A stretch of DNA of 64,000 nucleotides from Novosphingobium percolationis (GCF_020179425.1 NZ_JAILYM010000002.1:682001-746000); one strand, 5' to 3'. Shown: positions 7,664 to 18,597, numbered from the stretch's first letter. The notes: generated by a model from the letters alone, not told the origin. Made by a program: numbers and translations.

Positions 7664-8974
7664 TCAGGCCGCGTCGAGCGCGTTCGAAAGATCGGCGAGG
7701 ATGTCGTCGATGTGCTCGATCCCGATCGACAGGCGCACGTAGCCGGGGCTGACCCCGGTTGCGGCCTGCTCTTCGGGCGAAAGCTGCGAATGCGTGGTCG
7801 AGGCGGGGTGGATGGCGAGGCTGCGCGCATCGCCGATATTGGCCACGTGGTAGAACAGCTGCAGCGCATTGATGAAGCGCTTGCCCGCTTCCGCGCCACC
7901 CGCCAGTTCGAAGCCGACGAGCCCGCCCGCGAGCAACCGGGTATCGTCGCGCGTCAGGTATTGCGCGGCCAGTTCCTTCGCACGGCCCTGCGCCTGCGAG
8001 GGGTGGATGACCTTGGTCACCTTGGGGTGCCGGGCGAGGTATTCCGCGACCTGCGTGGCGTTCTCGCTGTGGCGCTCGATGCGCAAAGGCAGCGTCTCCA
8101 GCCCCTGGATCAGCTGGAAGGCGTTGAACGGAGACAGCGCCGCGCCGATGTCGCGCAGCAGGATCACGCGCGCGCGGATGGCATAGGCGATCGGGCCGAG
8201 CGGCTTGATGTCGCGCGCCCAGACCGCGCCATGATAGCTGGGGTCGGGCGTGTTGAGCAGCGGCTGGCGTTCGGGGATCGCGTCCCATTCGAAGTTGCCG
8301 CCATCGATGATCGCGCCGCCGATCGAGGTGCCATGGCCGCCGATGTACTTGGTGGTCGAATAGACCACGATCGCCGCGCCGTGGTCGAACGGGCGGATCA
8401 GCAGCGGCGCTGCGGTGTTGTCGACGATCAGCGGGATGCCGAACTCACGGCCGATCGCGGCCACTTCGGCGATGGGGAACACTTCCAGCTTCGGGTTGGG
8501 CAGCGCCTCGGCATAATAGGCGCGGGTGCGGTCGTCGGTGGCGCGGCGGAAGCCTTCGGGATCGGCCGGATCGACGAAGCGGACTTCGATCCCCAGGTCC
8601 TTCAGCGTGTTGGCAAACAGATTCCAGGTGCCGCCGTAGAGGTTGGTCGAGCTGACGATGTTGTCGCCCGCGCGCGCCAGGTTCAGCACCGCGAAGGTCG
8701 ATGCCGCCTGTCCCGAGGCCGTCGCCACCGCCGCCGCCCCGCCTTCCAGCGCGGCCAGGCGCTGTTCGAGCACGTCGGTGGTCGGGTTCATCAGGCGGGT
8801 ATAGATGTTGCCCAGTTCCGACAGCGAAAACAGGTTGGCGGCGTGTTCGGTCGACTGGAACTGGTAGCTGGTGGTCTGGTGGATCGGTACCGCGACCGAG
8901 CCGGTGGTCGGATCGGCGCGCCATCCCGCGTGCAGCGCCAGCGTTTCGGGGCGGGCCTTGGAAAGATCGGTCAT
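7664..8974 (-). CDS. metY: O-acetylhomoserine aminocarboxypropyltransferase (sulfhydrylase)
   Basis: This 436-residue PLP enzyme of the Cys/Met metabolism family makes homocysteine (or, with methanethiol, methionine) from O-acetylhomoserine and sulfide. The PLP Lys is in YSTTKYIGGHG (Lys209), the ring-binding Asp in VDNTAA (Asp185), and the substrate-loop Tyr-x-Arg in YTRLMNPT. The length of about 430 fits MetY better than the shorter MetB/MetC/MetZ enzymes of about 390. It is divergent from lysS; the shared gap holds a promoter-like sequence with an inverted repeat. MetY is well supported, although a MetZ-type substrate cannot be excluded. Confidence 0.85.
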   Translation of the reverse strand: MTDLSKARPETLALHAGWRADPTTGSVAVPIHQTTSYQFQSTEHAANLFSLSELGNIYTRLMNPTTDVLEQRLAALEGGAAAVATASGQAASTFAVLNLARAGDNIVSSTNLYGGTWNLFANTLKDLGIEVRFVDPADPEGFRRATDDRTRAYYAEALPNPKLEVFPIAEVAAIGREFGIPLIVDNTAAPLLIRPFDHGAAIVVYSTTKYIGGHGTSIGGAIIDGGNFEWDAIPERQPLLNTPDPSYHGAVWARDIKPLGPIAYAIRARVILLRDIGAALSPFNAFQLIQGLETLPLRIERHSENATQVAEYLARHPKVTKVIHPSQAQGRAKELAAQYLTRDDTRLLAGGLVGFELAGGAEAGKRFINALQLFYHVANIGDARSLAIHPASTTHSQLSPEEQAATGVSPGYVRLSIGIEHIDDILADLSNALDAA

Positions 8975-9166
8975 TGCTTGGCAGTCCTCTGGTTCGGCGG
9001 GCCTGTGGTTCGGCGGGATCGCCTATTTGTCTATCGTTTCAGTTGATAAAGGCAAGACGTGAGGAGGGATCGGCGTTTTGTTGAGGGCCCGCTCACGTCT
9101 GTCAACCTCCCGCGCCGGTTTCGGCGCTTGCCTTCGCGCCCGCAAAACGCGAAAGGGCCAAGCACT
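8975..9166. promoter_or_regulatory. Divergent metY/lysS control region with TATC-N9-GATA repeat
   Basis: On the metY strand TTGCCT and TAGACA are 16 bp apart (about 9025-9056). TATC (9032-9035) and GATA (9045-9048) form an inverted repeat with a 9-bp spacer inside this promoter candidate, in a locally AT-rich patch. I looked for SAM-II and other SAM riboswitch signatures before metY and saw none, so a protein operator seems more likely. All of this is inference. Confidence 0.3.
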
Positions 9167-10786
9167 ATGACCGATGCTCTTATCACCGCCGCCCAGACCT
9201 CGAAGGCATGGCCGTTCGAGGAAGCCCGCAAGCTCATCAAGCGCTTTCCGGGTGGCAAGAAAGACGCGTCGGGCGCGCTCGTGCCCGTGCTGTTCGAAAC
9301 CGGCTATGGCCCCTCGGGTCTGCCGCACATCGGCACGTTCCAGGAAGTGCTGCGCACCACGCTCGTCCGCCGCGCTTATGAAGTGCTGACCGGCGGCCAT
9401 CCCACGCGGCTGGTCGCGTTCTCGGACGACATGGACGGTCTGCGCAAGGTGCCCGACAACGTGCCCAACAAGGACGTGCTGTCGGCCAATCTCGGCAAGC
9501 CATTGAGCCGCATCCCCGATCCCTTCGGCACGCACGAGAGCTTTGCGCACCACAACAATGCGATGCTGCGCGCCTTCCTCGACCGTTTCGGCTTCGATTA
9601 CGAATTCGTCTCCGCCTCGGACCGCTACAATTCCGGTGCCTTTGACGAGGCGCTGAAGAACGTGCTGCGCCAGTTCGACGCGATCCAGGCGATCATGCTG
9701 CCGACGCTGCGCGAGGAACGCCGCAAGACCTATTCGCCGGTCCTGCCGGTCTCGCCCACCACGGGCGAAGTGCTGCAGGTGCCGATCGAGGTGCTGGACG
9801 CCGAGGCGGGTCTCGTCCGTTTCACCGATGCGAACGGTGAAGTGGTCGAACAGTCGATCCTTGGTGGCCGGTCCAAGCTGCAGTGGAAGGTCGACTGGGC
9901 GATGCGCTGGGTCGCGCTGGGCGTCGATTACGAGATGTGCGGCAAGGATCTGACCGACAGCGTCACGCAGTCGGGCAAGATCGCGCAAGTGCTCGGCGGG
10001 CGCCGTCCCGAAGGGCTGATCTACGAGCTGTTCCTCGACGAAAAGGGCGAGAAGATCAGCAAGTCCAAGGGCAACGGCCTGACCATCGAGCAGTGGCTCG
10101 ATTACGGCAGCGAGGAAAGCCTCGGCTTCTACCTGTTCCGCGAGCCGAAGAGCGCCAAGTCACTGCACGTCGGTATCATCCCGCGCGCGGTCGACGAATA
10201 CTGGCAGTTCCGGGAGAAGATCCCCACCCAGCCGATCGAACAGCAGCTCGGCAACCCGGTGTGGCACCTGCTGCGCACCAATGGGGCGGCAAGCGGCGAA
10301 GGGGAGGCACTGCCGGTCACCTACGGCCTGCTGCTCAACCTTGTCGGCGTGCTTGGCGCCAAGGCCACGCGCGACCAGGTGTGGTCGTACCTTGCCAACT
10401 ACGTCGAGAACGCGGACCCGGCGGCGCATCCTGCGCTCGATGGCCTCGTCACCAACGCGCTTGCCTACAACCGCGATTTCGTCGCGCCGACGCTCCAGCG
10501 CCGCAAGCCCGAGGAGAACGAGGCGCGCGCGCTCGCCGCGCTCGACGAGGAACTGGCCGCGACCAGCGACGATGCGACGGCCGAACTGCTGCAGAACATC
10601 GTCTACGAGATCGGCAAGGACCCGCACTACGGCTTCGAAGCCCTGCGCGACTGGTTCAAGGCGCTCTACGAGACGCTGCTCGGCTCCTCGGCCGGCCCGC
10701 GCATGGGCAGCTTCATCGCGCTCTATGGCATTGCCAATACCCGCGCGCTGATCGCGGAGGCGCTCGAAGGGATCGACCTGGCGTGA
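9167..10786 (+). CDS. lysS: Lysine--tRNA ligase, class I (LysK type)
   Basis: This 539-residue class I lysyl-tRNA synthetase charges tRNA-Lys. It is the archaeal-type enzyme with a Rossmann catalytic domain used by most alphaproteobacteria, not the class II LysS of enterics. The HIGH-type signature is HIGT (54-57) in GPSGLPHIGTFQE, and the KMSKS signature is KISKS (296-300) in GEKISKSKGNG. The C-terminal half is helical anticodon-binding sequence. The ATG before TDALITAA was chosen because the family begins here; the frame stays open upstream. The stop overlaps the GTG of the next gene by four bases, so the SGNH gene is translationally coupled. Confidence 0.95.
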   Translation: MTDALITAAQTSKAWPFEEARKLIKRFPGGKKDASGALVPVLFETGYGPSGLPHIGTFQEVLRTTLVRRAYEVLTGGHPTRLVAFSDDMDGLRKVPDNVPNKDVLSANLGKPLSRIPDPFGTHESFAHHNNAMLRAFLDRFGFDYEFVSASDRYNSGAFDEALKNVLRQFDAIQAIMLPTLREERRKTYSPVLPVSPTTGEVLQVPIEVLDAEAGLVRFTDANGEVVEQSILGGRSKLQWKVDWAMRWVALGVDYEMCGKDLTDSVTQSGKIAQVLGGRRPEGLIYELFLDEKGEKISKSKGNGLTIEQWLDYGSEESLGFYLFREPKSAKSLHVGIIPRAVDEYWQFREKIPTQPIEQQLGNPVWHLLRTNGAASGEGEALPVTYGLLLNLVGVLGAKATRDQVWSYLANYVENADPAAHPALDGLVTNALAYNRDFVAPTLQRRKPEENEARALAALDEELAATSDDATAELLQNIVYEIGKDPHYGFEALRDWFKALYETLLGSSAGPRMGSFIALYGIANTRALIAEALEGIDLA

Positions 10787-11679
10787 AGCGCAAGGTCGCC
10801 GGCCTGGTCCTTGCCGCCACGCTCGCGCTGACCGGCGCGGGCGAGGCGGTCGCCAGGACCATCCTGTTTGTCGGCAATTCGTTCACCTACGGCCACGGCT
10901 CTCCGGTGCGGCGCTATCATCCCGAACGGGTGATGGACCTCAACGGCGAGGGCGTGGGCGGGGTGCCCGCGCTGTTCAAGACCTTTGCCGATCAGGCCGG
11001 GCTTGATTGGCAGGTCAGTCTCGAGACCGCGGGCGGGCAGGACCTTGCCTTCCACCTCGAACGGCGGGGACAGCGCATCGACCGCGCGTGGGACGTGGTG
11101 GTGCTGCAAGGCTTCTCGACGCTCGATGCCGCCAATCCGGGCGATCCCACCAAACACGTCGTTGCCGCGCGCGCGCTGGCCGACATGATGCTGCGCGCCA
11201 ATCCGCGCGTCTCGGTGCGGCTGGTCTCGACCTGGCCGCGCGCCGATCTCGCCTACCGGCCCGGCAGCCCGTGGTCCGGCAAGCCGGTCGCGGCGCTGGC
11301 CGAAACCGTGGCGCAGGCCAATCGGCTGGCCGCCGAGGGCAATGCCCGCTTCGGCGCGGCCCTGCCGGTGGGCGCGGCGTGGCTGCGCGCGATCGAGGCG
11401 GGGGTCGCCGATCCCAACCCCTATGACGGGATCACCTTCGACAAGATCGACCTGTGGACCTGGGACCACTACCACGCCAGCACCGAGGGCTATTACCTCG
11501 AAGCGCTGGTGGAGTTCGGCGCCATCACCGGCGTCGATCCGCGCACGCTGGGCGCGCGGGAGCGCGCGGCGGAGGATCTGGGCATGAACCCGCAGGTCGC
11601 GGTCAGGCTTCAGCAGATCGCCGCCGAGACGTTGGGGCTGGCTGGTGCTCCGGCTCCGGCGCCCGTTCGGAAACGTTAG
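10783..11679 (+). CDS. SGNH-type secreted hydrolase
   Basis: This 298-residue protein begins at a GTG that overlaps the lysS stop (GTGA). Residues 1-25 form a signal peptide (VKRKVAGLVLAATLALTGAGEAVA), so it is probably periplasmic. The mature start ILFVGNSFTYGHGSP is the SGNH/GDSL block I with nucleophile Ser33. WDHYHAS near residue 228 supplies the Asp-x-x-His block V. Other parts (VVLQGFSTLD, VRLVSTWPRADL) match the DUF4886-like branch of the superfamily. It is probably an esterase or carbohydrate deacylase; the substrate is unknown. Coupling to lysS is probably accidental packing. Confidence 0.75.
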   Translation: MKRKVAGLVLAATLALTGAGEAVARTILFVGNSFTYGHGSPVRRYHPERVMDLNGEGVGGVPALFKTFADQAGLDWQVSLETAGGQDLAFHLERRGQRIDRAWDVVVLQGFSTLDAANPGDPTKHVVAARALADMMLRANPRVSVRLVSTWPRADLAYRPGSPWSGKPVAALAETVAQANRLAAEGNARFGAALPVGAAWLRAIEAGVADPNPYDGITFDKIDLWTWDHYHASTEGYYLEALVEFGAITGVDPRTLGARERAAEDLGMNPQVAVRLQQIAAETLGLAGAPAPAPVRKR

Positions 11680-11713
11680 GAAACAATCGCCTGCGCCGTC
11701 CGTTCTGGCGGCG

Positions 11714-12301
11714 ATGCCGATCAATTCACCCACCGCCGAAAGCCTTGCCGAAGACCTGCTCGGGCGAAAGTTCGAGGAGCTCGGGCCAGAAGAGCAGCGC
11801 GTGCTGGAACGCGTCGCGTCAGGCGAGATCGAGGATTGCGACGCAGACGAACTCGCCGCAGTGAACATGACGTTCGGCCAGCGCCTTGCCGACCGGGTGG
11901 CGGCGGTGGGCGGATCGTGGGGGTTCATCATCGTGTTCGCTGTGGTGCTGCTGGCCTGGATGCTGGTCAACAGCCGGTGGGCGGCGGGGCTAGTGCCCGA
12001 ATGGGATGAATACCCCTATGTCTTCCTCAACCTGATGCTCTCCACGCTGGCCGCGCTGCAGGCCCCCGTCATCATGATGAGCCAGAACCGCCAGTCGCAG
12101 AAGGACCGGCTGACCGCGCACCACGATTATGAGGTCAATTTGCGCACCCAGCTCGAAATCCTGCGGCTGCATCGCAAGATCGACAAGCTGTTCAACAAGA
12201 TGGGGCAGCTGCAGGGGCAGGTGGGCGACGTTGCCATCAACACCGAGGCGGTGGTCAACGAAGTCGCTGGCTTACCGATTCAGGGCGAAACGGCGGGCTG
12301 A
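11714..12301 (+). CDS. DUF1003 family inner-membrane protein
   Basis: This is a 195-residue protein of the DUF1003 family, whose function is unknown. Two transmembrane helices lie at about 70-86 (GFIIVFAVVLLAWMLV) and 103-122 (VFLNLMLSTLAALQAPVIMM). The family signature MMSQNRQSQKDR follows directly. The C-terminal 60 residues (HDYEVNLRTQLEILRLHRKIDKL) form a charged, coiled-coil-like cytosolic tail, and the N-terminal 60 residues are acidic. The last 22 bp overlap the 3' end of the oppositely transcribed DUF885 gene. Confidence 0.82.
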   Translation: MPINSPTAESLAEDLLGRKFEELGPEEQRVLERVASGEIEDCDADELAAVNMTFGQRLADRVAAVGGSWGFIIVFAVVLLAWMLVNSRWAAGLVPEWDEYPYVFLNLMLSTLAALQAPVIMMSQNRQSQKDRLTAHHDYEVNLRTQLEILRLHRKIDKLFNKMGQLQGQVGDVAINTEAVVNEVAGLPIQGETAG

Positions 12302-14148
12302 TCCTGCTCGCGCGCAATCCAGCGGTCGATCTTGGCTTCCAGCACCGGCAGCGGCAGCGCGCCGCTCATCAGCACCTGGTCGTGGAAGCGGCGGATGTCG
12401 AAGCGCGGCCCCAGTGCGGCTTCGGCCTTGTGACGCAGCCGCTGGATGGTCAGCGCGCCGATCTTGTAGGCTAGGGCCTGCCCCGGATTGGCGATGTAGC
12501 GTTCGACTTCCGCCGTCGCGTCGCTGCGGCCCATGCCCGAATTGCCGAGCATGTAGGCGATCGCCTGCTCGCGGCTCCAGCCTTGCGTGTGCAGGCCGGT
12601 GTCGACCACCAACCGCATCGCGCGCAGCATTTCGTCGTCGAGCGTGCCCCAGTGCTGCATCGGGTCCTTGTAGAAGCCCATCTCGTAGCCGAGCGTTTCG
12701 GCATAGAGCGCCCAGCCTTCGACATAGGCGGTGTTGCCGCCGAAGCGCTGGAAATCGGGAAGCGCGGCGTTTTCCTGTGCGAGACTGATCTGGAAGTGAT
12801 GCCCCGGCGCGCCTTCGTGCAGGTAGAGCGTGGTCACGCCCGACAGGAACCGGCTCTTGAGATCGTAAGTGTTGAAGTAGAACACCCCGGGGCGGCTGCC
12901 GTCCGCCGCGCCCTGGCTGTAGCTGCCGCCCGCCTCGTACTGCGCGCGATAGGCGGGATAGGCTTGCACCAGCAGCGGCGTGCGCGGCAGGTGCAGGAAA
13001 TAGCGCGGCGCCAGCGCATCCACCTTGCGCCCCACCGCTTCGAACCCGCGCGCCAGTTCCTCGGCGGTCTTCGGGTGAAAGCGGGGATCGACGCGGATCG
13101 CATCGAAGAAGCCGCGCAAGGGACCGGCGAAGCCCAGTTCGGTCTTCACCTGCAGCATTTCCTGCTGGATGCGCGCCACTTCGGCCACGCCGAGGCGATG
13201 GACGGCGGCGGGATCGAGATCGAGCGTGGTGTGCTGGCGCACCAGCAGGCGATAGAGCCGCTCGCCGCCCGGCATGGCGGACAGGCCCACGTCCTCGCGC
13301 GCGGCGGGCAGGTACTCGTTGGCAAGAAAATCGCGCAGGCGGCGATAGGCCGGATAGATGTCGTGCGCGGTGGTATCGGCGAAGGCGCGCGTCAGGCGAA
13401 CGCGGTCCTCGGCGCGGATGGCGTGGGGGAAGGCGCGCACGGGCGAGAGGAAGGGGGAGTGCGCGGGCGGCTGGGCGAGGATGCCGTCGATCTGCGCGAC
13501 CATGTTGCGCACCGTCAGCTTCGGCTCGGTCACGCCGCTCGCCATGCCTTCCCGGAAGCGCGCGATGGCGGTGTCGAACACGTGCGGCAGCGCGCGATCG
13601 AGCGCGAGGCGCGCCTCGTAATCGGCCAGCGTTTCCAGTGGCATCGCGCTGTCGGCCGAAACGAGGCCCGGAAACTCCACGTGGAAGCCGCCGAAGTGGT
13701 TGAACGGGCGCGGTGCGGTCAGCGCCTCGATCGCTGGCGAAAGCTGCGCCTGCTCGTCGAGCTTGTCGGCGCGGAACACGTCGTAGGAAATGCGGTGCGC
13801 ATCATCCAGCGCGGCGCGGTCGATGTGCGAAAGGCGTTCGAGCGCATCGGCGTTGGCGGCGCGCAGGCTACGTGTGAGGTCCGGCGTGAACAGCAGCGCG
13901 AAACGTTCGGCCGACAGCCGCTCGCCGCGTTCGAGCGCGGCGAGGGGATCGAGCGCCTGTTCGCTGCGCGCGTCCTCGATGAACAGGCGATCGAGCGCTT
14001 CGGCATCGCCGACCCGGACGGGGGGCGTTAGAGGGGCCGGGGCCGAGGCGGGCGCCGGCGCGGGCAGCAGCGCAGGCGGCGCTTGCCGCACCGCGCAGGC
14101 AGACAGCGCCAGAAGCACGCTCGCGCACAGCAGGCGGACCGGCCTCAC
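12280..14148 (-). CDS. DUF885 family lipoprotein
   Basis: This is a 622-residue protein with an N-terminal lipoprotein signal ([17 protein letters not shown], lipobox LSAC) followed by a Pro/Ala linker, so it is membrane-anchored in the periplasm. The body is DUF885: the conserved block [13 protein letters not shown] contains the HE...GHH residues expected to bind metal, which suggests a zinc peptidase-like role. No activity has been fixed for this group. The GTG start overlaps the stop of the upstream oxygenase (GTGA), so the pair is coupled; the frame upstream of it has no family features. Its 3' end overlaps the DUF1003 gene convergently. Confidence 0.8.
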   Translation of the reverse strand: MRPVRLLCASVLLALSACAVRQAPPALLPAPAPASAPAPLTPPVRVGDAEALDRLFIEDARSEQALDPLAALERGERLSAERFALLFTPDLTRSLRAANADALERLSHIDRAALDDAHRISYDVFRADKLDEQAQLSPAIEALTAPRPFNHFGGFHVEFPGLVSADSAMPLETLADYEARLALDRALPHVFDTAIARFREGMASGVTEPKLTVRNMVAQIDGILAQPPAHSPFLSPVRAFPHAIRAEDRVRLTRAFADTTAHDIYPAYRRLRDFLANEYLPAAREDVGLSAMPGGERLYRLLVRQHTTLDLDPAAVHRLGVAEVARIQQEMLQVKTELGFAGPLRGFFDAIRVDPRFHPKTAEELARGFEAVGRKVDALAPRYFLHLPRTPLLVQAYPAYRAQYEAGGSYSQGAADGSRPGVFYFNTYDLKSRFLSGVTTLYLHEGAPGHHFQISLAQENAALPDFQRFGGNTAYVEGWALYAETLGYEMGFYKDPMQHWGTLDDEMLRAMRLVVDTGLHTQGWSREQAIAYMLGNSGMGRSDATAEVERYIANPGQALAYKIGALTIQRLRHKAEAALGPRFDIRRFHDQVLMSGALPLPVLEAKIDRWIAREQDQPAVSP

Positions 14149-14822
14149 CACCACGGGCGCGCCCGATACCACTTGGTCAGCACGTATTTCACGCCCCGGA
14201 TCACCGGCGTTCCGGCGTGGAGGCTGAGCGGGTTGGGCGTGCCATCGGGCCCCATGTTGTTCCACACGATCAACGCGCCCGGCTGCGGCGGGATCGACAG
14301 CGACACGCGCGGAAAGTCGGTCGTGCCGCCTTCCTCGACCGCGTTGAGATAGGCCATCGCGGTCCAGCTGCGCTGCCCGCCGCGCTTCTGCTCGGTTTCC
14401 CAGAACGTCTGGCTGGGTGCAAAATGATCGAAGTGAGCGCGAAATTCCTGCCCCACGGCATAGCGCTGGCCCTGGATCGTCTCACCATAGCCCGGCTCAA
14501 GCCCCAGCAGGTCGTCGATCCGACGCTGCAGCATGAGGATGAACGGATCATCGGGATCGACATCGCCCGAATAGCTGGTGCGTCCCGCCGTTTCGTCGGG
14601 CGTGTAGGTAGCCGAAGGCTGGGCGACGCTATCGACGATGCCCATCAGTCGCGTGCATTCGGCGGGCGTGAAGAAGGCTGAAAGGCCATAGATCTCGAGC
14701 CCCTCGACCGGCAGGCGGTGCGCTGCCGGATCGGCGTCGAGCCGCGCGCGGACGCTTTCGCCGAGGCGCTTGAGCAAGGGAGTGTCGGGATCGCGCGGGG
14801 CGGTGCGGCTGGGCGAGGACAT
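14145..14822 (-). CDS. 2OG-Fe(II) oxygenase, prolyl 4-hydroxylase-like
   Basis: This 225-residue non-haem iron dioxygenase has the P4H alpha-subunit fold and uses 2-oxoglutarate and O2 to hydroxylate a substrate. The iron ligands are His130 and Asp132 (FRAHFDHF) and His202 (LHAGTPVIRG). Lys212 (GVKYVLTKWYR) would bind the 2OG carboxylate. QRYAVGQEF before the HxD motif is typical of the family. No signal peptide is visible, so it is cytosolic. It is coupled to the DUF885 lipoprotein gene by a 4-bp overlap. The substrate, a protein or a small molecule, is unknown. Confidence 0.85.
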   Translation of the reverse strand: MSSPSRTAPRDPDTPLLKRLGESVRARLDADPAAHRLPVEGLEIYGLSAFFTPAECTRLMGIVDSVAQPSATYTPDETAGRTSYSGDVDPDDPFILMLQRRIDDLLGLEPGYGETIQGQRYAVGQEFRAHFDHFAPSQTFWETEQKRGGQRSWTAMAYLNAVEEGGTTDFPRVSLSIPPQPGALIVWNNMGPDGTPNPLSLHAGTPVIRGVKYVLTKWYRARPWW

Positions 14823-15204
14823 GGTGCGTGCCCGTCATGGCCGATGGCGCTGGCCTGGGCAAGACTGCGCCTGCGGCGACAACCGGTGTCAAGGCCCCAA
14901 GGCGCCGTCCTTGCGTCTTCCTGCGGGACAATAGCGTCGATCCGGCGCAATTTTCGGGCTGCAAACCCGCCTGCTTTTGGTCCGATACGGTGCTGGACGA
15001 TTGAAACTTTGAAAAAATAATAAGACATGAAATCCTGGTTAACCAAACGGGGCACTGGGCCGCTCCGGTCCGGCAAACCATTGGTGAATACTTAGTGGCT
15101 GGGTCGCGAAAGAAAAATGGTCGTCGGTTAAGGCGGAACGACATTCGCGGAATGGCTTTGTGCCGGATGGCAGCGCGGCAAGCGCTTCGAGGAGGTCGTT
15201 CTTT
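14823..15204. other. Intergenic region upstream of two divergent genes
   Basis: This 382-bp gap separates the leftward oxygenase gene from the rightward MarR-like gene. The middle (about 14990-15060) is markedly AT-rich, with short A and T runs, and probably holds promoters, but no single -35/-10 pair stands out. AGGAGGT (15190-15196) near the right end is the ribosome-binding site of the MarR-like gene. I see no gene or RNA in the rest. Confidence 0.4.
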
Positions 15205-15567
15205 TTGGAAGCCAGAGTAGACATCGACGCCGAGCCTTACCGTGTCGCTCGGGCGCTTTACGACCTGCGCCGCCGGCGTGACGCCGCCAACGGGGTCAAG
15301 GGTCTGTTCGGCGAGCCGGGCTGGGATATCCTGCTCGACCTCTACATCGCGCGCCATCGCGGCACGGAACTGCAGGTTTCGAGCGTGTGCATCGAAGCGG
15401 GCGTGCCATCGACCACGATCCTGCGCTGGATTGCCCGGCTGGAACGTGATGGCCTCGTCTATCGCGCCAACGATCGCGGCGATGCGCGTCGCCGCTATGT
15501 GCGGCTGACGCCGGAAGGGCACGCCCTGATGGAGCGCGTGCTGATGTCGATCGGGCCGCTGCGCTGA
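15205..15567 (+). CDS. MarR-like winged-helix regulator, TTG start
   Basis: This 120-residue protein has a MarR-type winged helix. GWDILLDLYIARHRGTELQ is followed by the recognition region VSSVCIEAGVPSTTILRWIARLE and the wing DRGDARRRYVRLTPEG. It resembles sphingomonad one-domain regulators with a MarR_2-like fold. I chose TTG as the start because a perfect AGGAGGT lies 8 bp upstream; a GTG 45 bp earlier has no ribosome site. The effector and targets are unknown, and no obvious partner gene adjoins it. Confidence 0.75.
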   Translation: MEARVDIDAEPYRVARALYDLRRRRDAANGVKGLFGEPGWDILLDLYIARHRGTELQVSSVCIEAGVPSTTILRWIARLERDGLVYRANDRGDARRRYVRLTPEGHALMERVLMSIGPLR

Positions 15568-15649
15568 TCGTGGCAACGATTGCCCGAAAGAGCAATCGGC
15601 CCCACCGACATTGTCGGCGGGGCCTGCTGCGTTAACCTTTCTGGTCTGC

Positions 15650-16615
15650 TTACCAGAAGAAGTCGTAGATCACGTCGACCACTTCGCCGCTGTAGGTATC
15701 GACCAGCAGCACGTCGTCGTAATAGCGCACCCAGCGATAGGGACCATAGGCCGGGGGCAGGCGATAGGCCCAGGGATCGCTGATCCAGTACCGCTGCGAA
15801 TAGAACGGTGATCCCAGCGTGAAGCCGATGCTCAAACGACTGTAATTGTAGCCGCGGTATGGCGCGTAGTAGTAGCCGCCGCGGAACACGTTGCGGTTCT
15901 GGTTGCGCCAGGCATACCAGTTGTAGCGGTTGTCGCGCCGCCAGTCGTTGTTCCAGCGGCGCTGGCCGTCCCAACGCTGGTGATTGTCCCAGCGCCGATC
16001 CGCGTCGCGCCGCCAGCTGTCATTGTTGCGCCAGCGATCGTTGTCGCGCCGATCGTTGTCCCAGCGATGGTCCCCATCGCGGCGGTCTCCGTCGCGGCGG
16101 TCGTTATCCCAGCGGCGATCCCCGTCTCGGCGGTCGGCATCGCGATGCCAGGTATTATTGCCTTCCCAGCGGTTGTTGTCACGCCGATCGTTGTCGCGCT
16201 GCTGTGCGCTCCACGCGGGGCGTTGCTGGACCTGCGGGACGCCCGGGCGGGCGCCGTCGCCGTTCCAGCGCTGGCCGTCCCAGCCGCGCTGGGGCAGGCC
16301 GCCTTGCGCCTGCTGGCCACGGTCGGGCATCGAGGGCGCCTGCGCGCGCCAAGCGGGCTGCGGGCGATTGCCCTGGTTTCCGTTCGACCAGGTGTTGTTG
16401 CCGCCGAACGTGCGGTTGATATCACGCTGCGGCGGGGCGACGCGTTCGGGCGCGCGCTCGACCGGGCGTTCGGCGGGGCGGGGCATCTGCATTTCGCGAC
16501 GATCACCGCCGCGTTCGCGGTCGCGTTCCTGCGCGTTCGCAGGCAGCGCGGTCGCCAGCATGGCAAGGGCGAGCGTGGTGCCGATGCCGGTCTTGAGGAA
16601 GGACTTGGCACGCAT
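15650..16615 (-). CDS. RcnB-like periplasmic protein rich in Asp/Arg/Asn repeats
   Basis: This 321-residue protein has a signal peptide (residues 1-28, cleaved after ALPANA). Residues about 140-230 are a low-complexity tract of imperfect repeats built from DRRDGDRRWDND. The C-terminal 100 residues, rich in Tyr, Arg and Trp (FRGGYYYAPYRGYNY, YWISDPWAYRLPPAYG, ending VVDVIYDFFW), match the RcnB family; E. coli RcnB is a periplasmic protein affecting nickel and cobalt efflux. The second of two close ATGs is preferred, with GGAG 8 bp upstream. No metal transporter is adjacent, so the metal link is only by family. Confidence 0.75.
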   Translation of the reverse strand: MRAKSFLKTGIGTTLALAMLATALPANAQERDRERGGDRREMQMPRPAERPVERAPERVAPPQRDINRTFGGNNTWSNGNQGNRPQPAWRAQAPSMPDRGQQAQGGLPQRGWDGQRWNGDGARPGVPQVQQRPAWSAQQRDNDRRDNNRWEGNNTWHRDADRRDGDRRWDNDRRDGDRRDGDHRWDNDRRDNDRWRNNDSWRRDADRRWDNHQRWDGQRRWNNDWRRDNRYNWYAWRNQNRNVFRGGYYYAPYRGYNYSRLSIGFTLGSPFYSQRYWISDPWAYRLPPAYGPYRWVRYYDDVLLVDTYSGEVVDVIYDFFW

Positions 16616-16769
16616 GGCCATCTCTCCGGATACGCGGCGCCGCGATCCATTCGCGGCGTTGTATGAGACCTCTCTACGCATGGCGCGATGTCCGGGCCCT
16701 GAACCGGCGAGGTGTCATTTGTTAATCTGAAAATTGTTTTTGATGAACGAATATCGCTGCGCGGACATG

Positions 16770-16806
16770 AAAAACCCCGCCGGAGCGCGACTCCGGCGGG
16801 GTTTTC
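16770..16806 (-). terminator. Rho-independent terminator of ettA
   Basis: A perfect 15-bp stem (16771-16785 with 16791-16805, core CCCCGCCGGAG/CTCCGGCGGGG) with a 5-nt loop is followed on the minus strand by TTTTTCATG, 20 bp after the ettA stop. Confidence 0.9.
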
Positions 16807-16825
16807 CTACCACGTTGCGCGCAGG

Positions 16826-18499
<1,674 letters not shown>

Positions 18500-18597
18500 G
18501 TTTGGTCCTTCGGGGGATGCTGGAATGCTTTAGGCAGCCCTCTACAGGCCGCGCTTCGGCGGGGCAAGCGGCTGGCGTTGCCCGTCCCGCCGGACCG

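Noticed and set aside
8975..9060. SAM-II or similar riboswitch upstream of metY
   Set aside because: The leader is short and lacks the pseudoknot sequence features I would expect.
9883..10782. Upstream extension of the SGNH hydrolase frame
   Set aside because: It overlaps lysS in another frame. The signal peptide begins at the GTG at 10783.
11600..11679. PEP-CTERM tail on the SGNH hydrolase (ends in a Pro/Ala/Arg segment)
   Set aside because: There is no VPEP motif followed by a membrane helix, and Arg residues alone are not enough.
15039..15224. 61-codon ORF opposite the start of the MarR-like gene
   Set aside because: It has no ribosome site and overlaps the stronger AGGAGGT start signal on the other strand.
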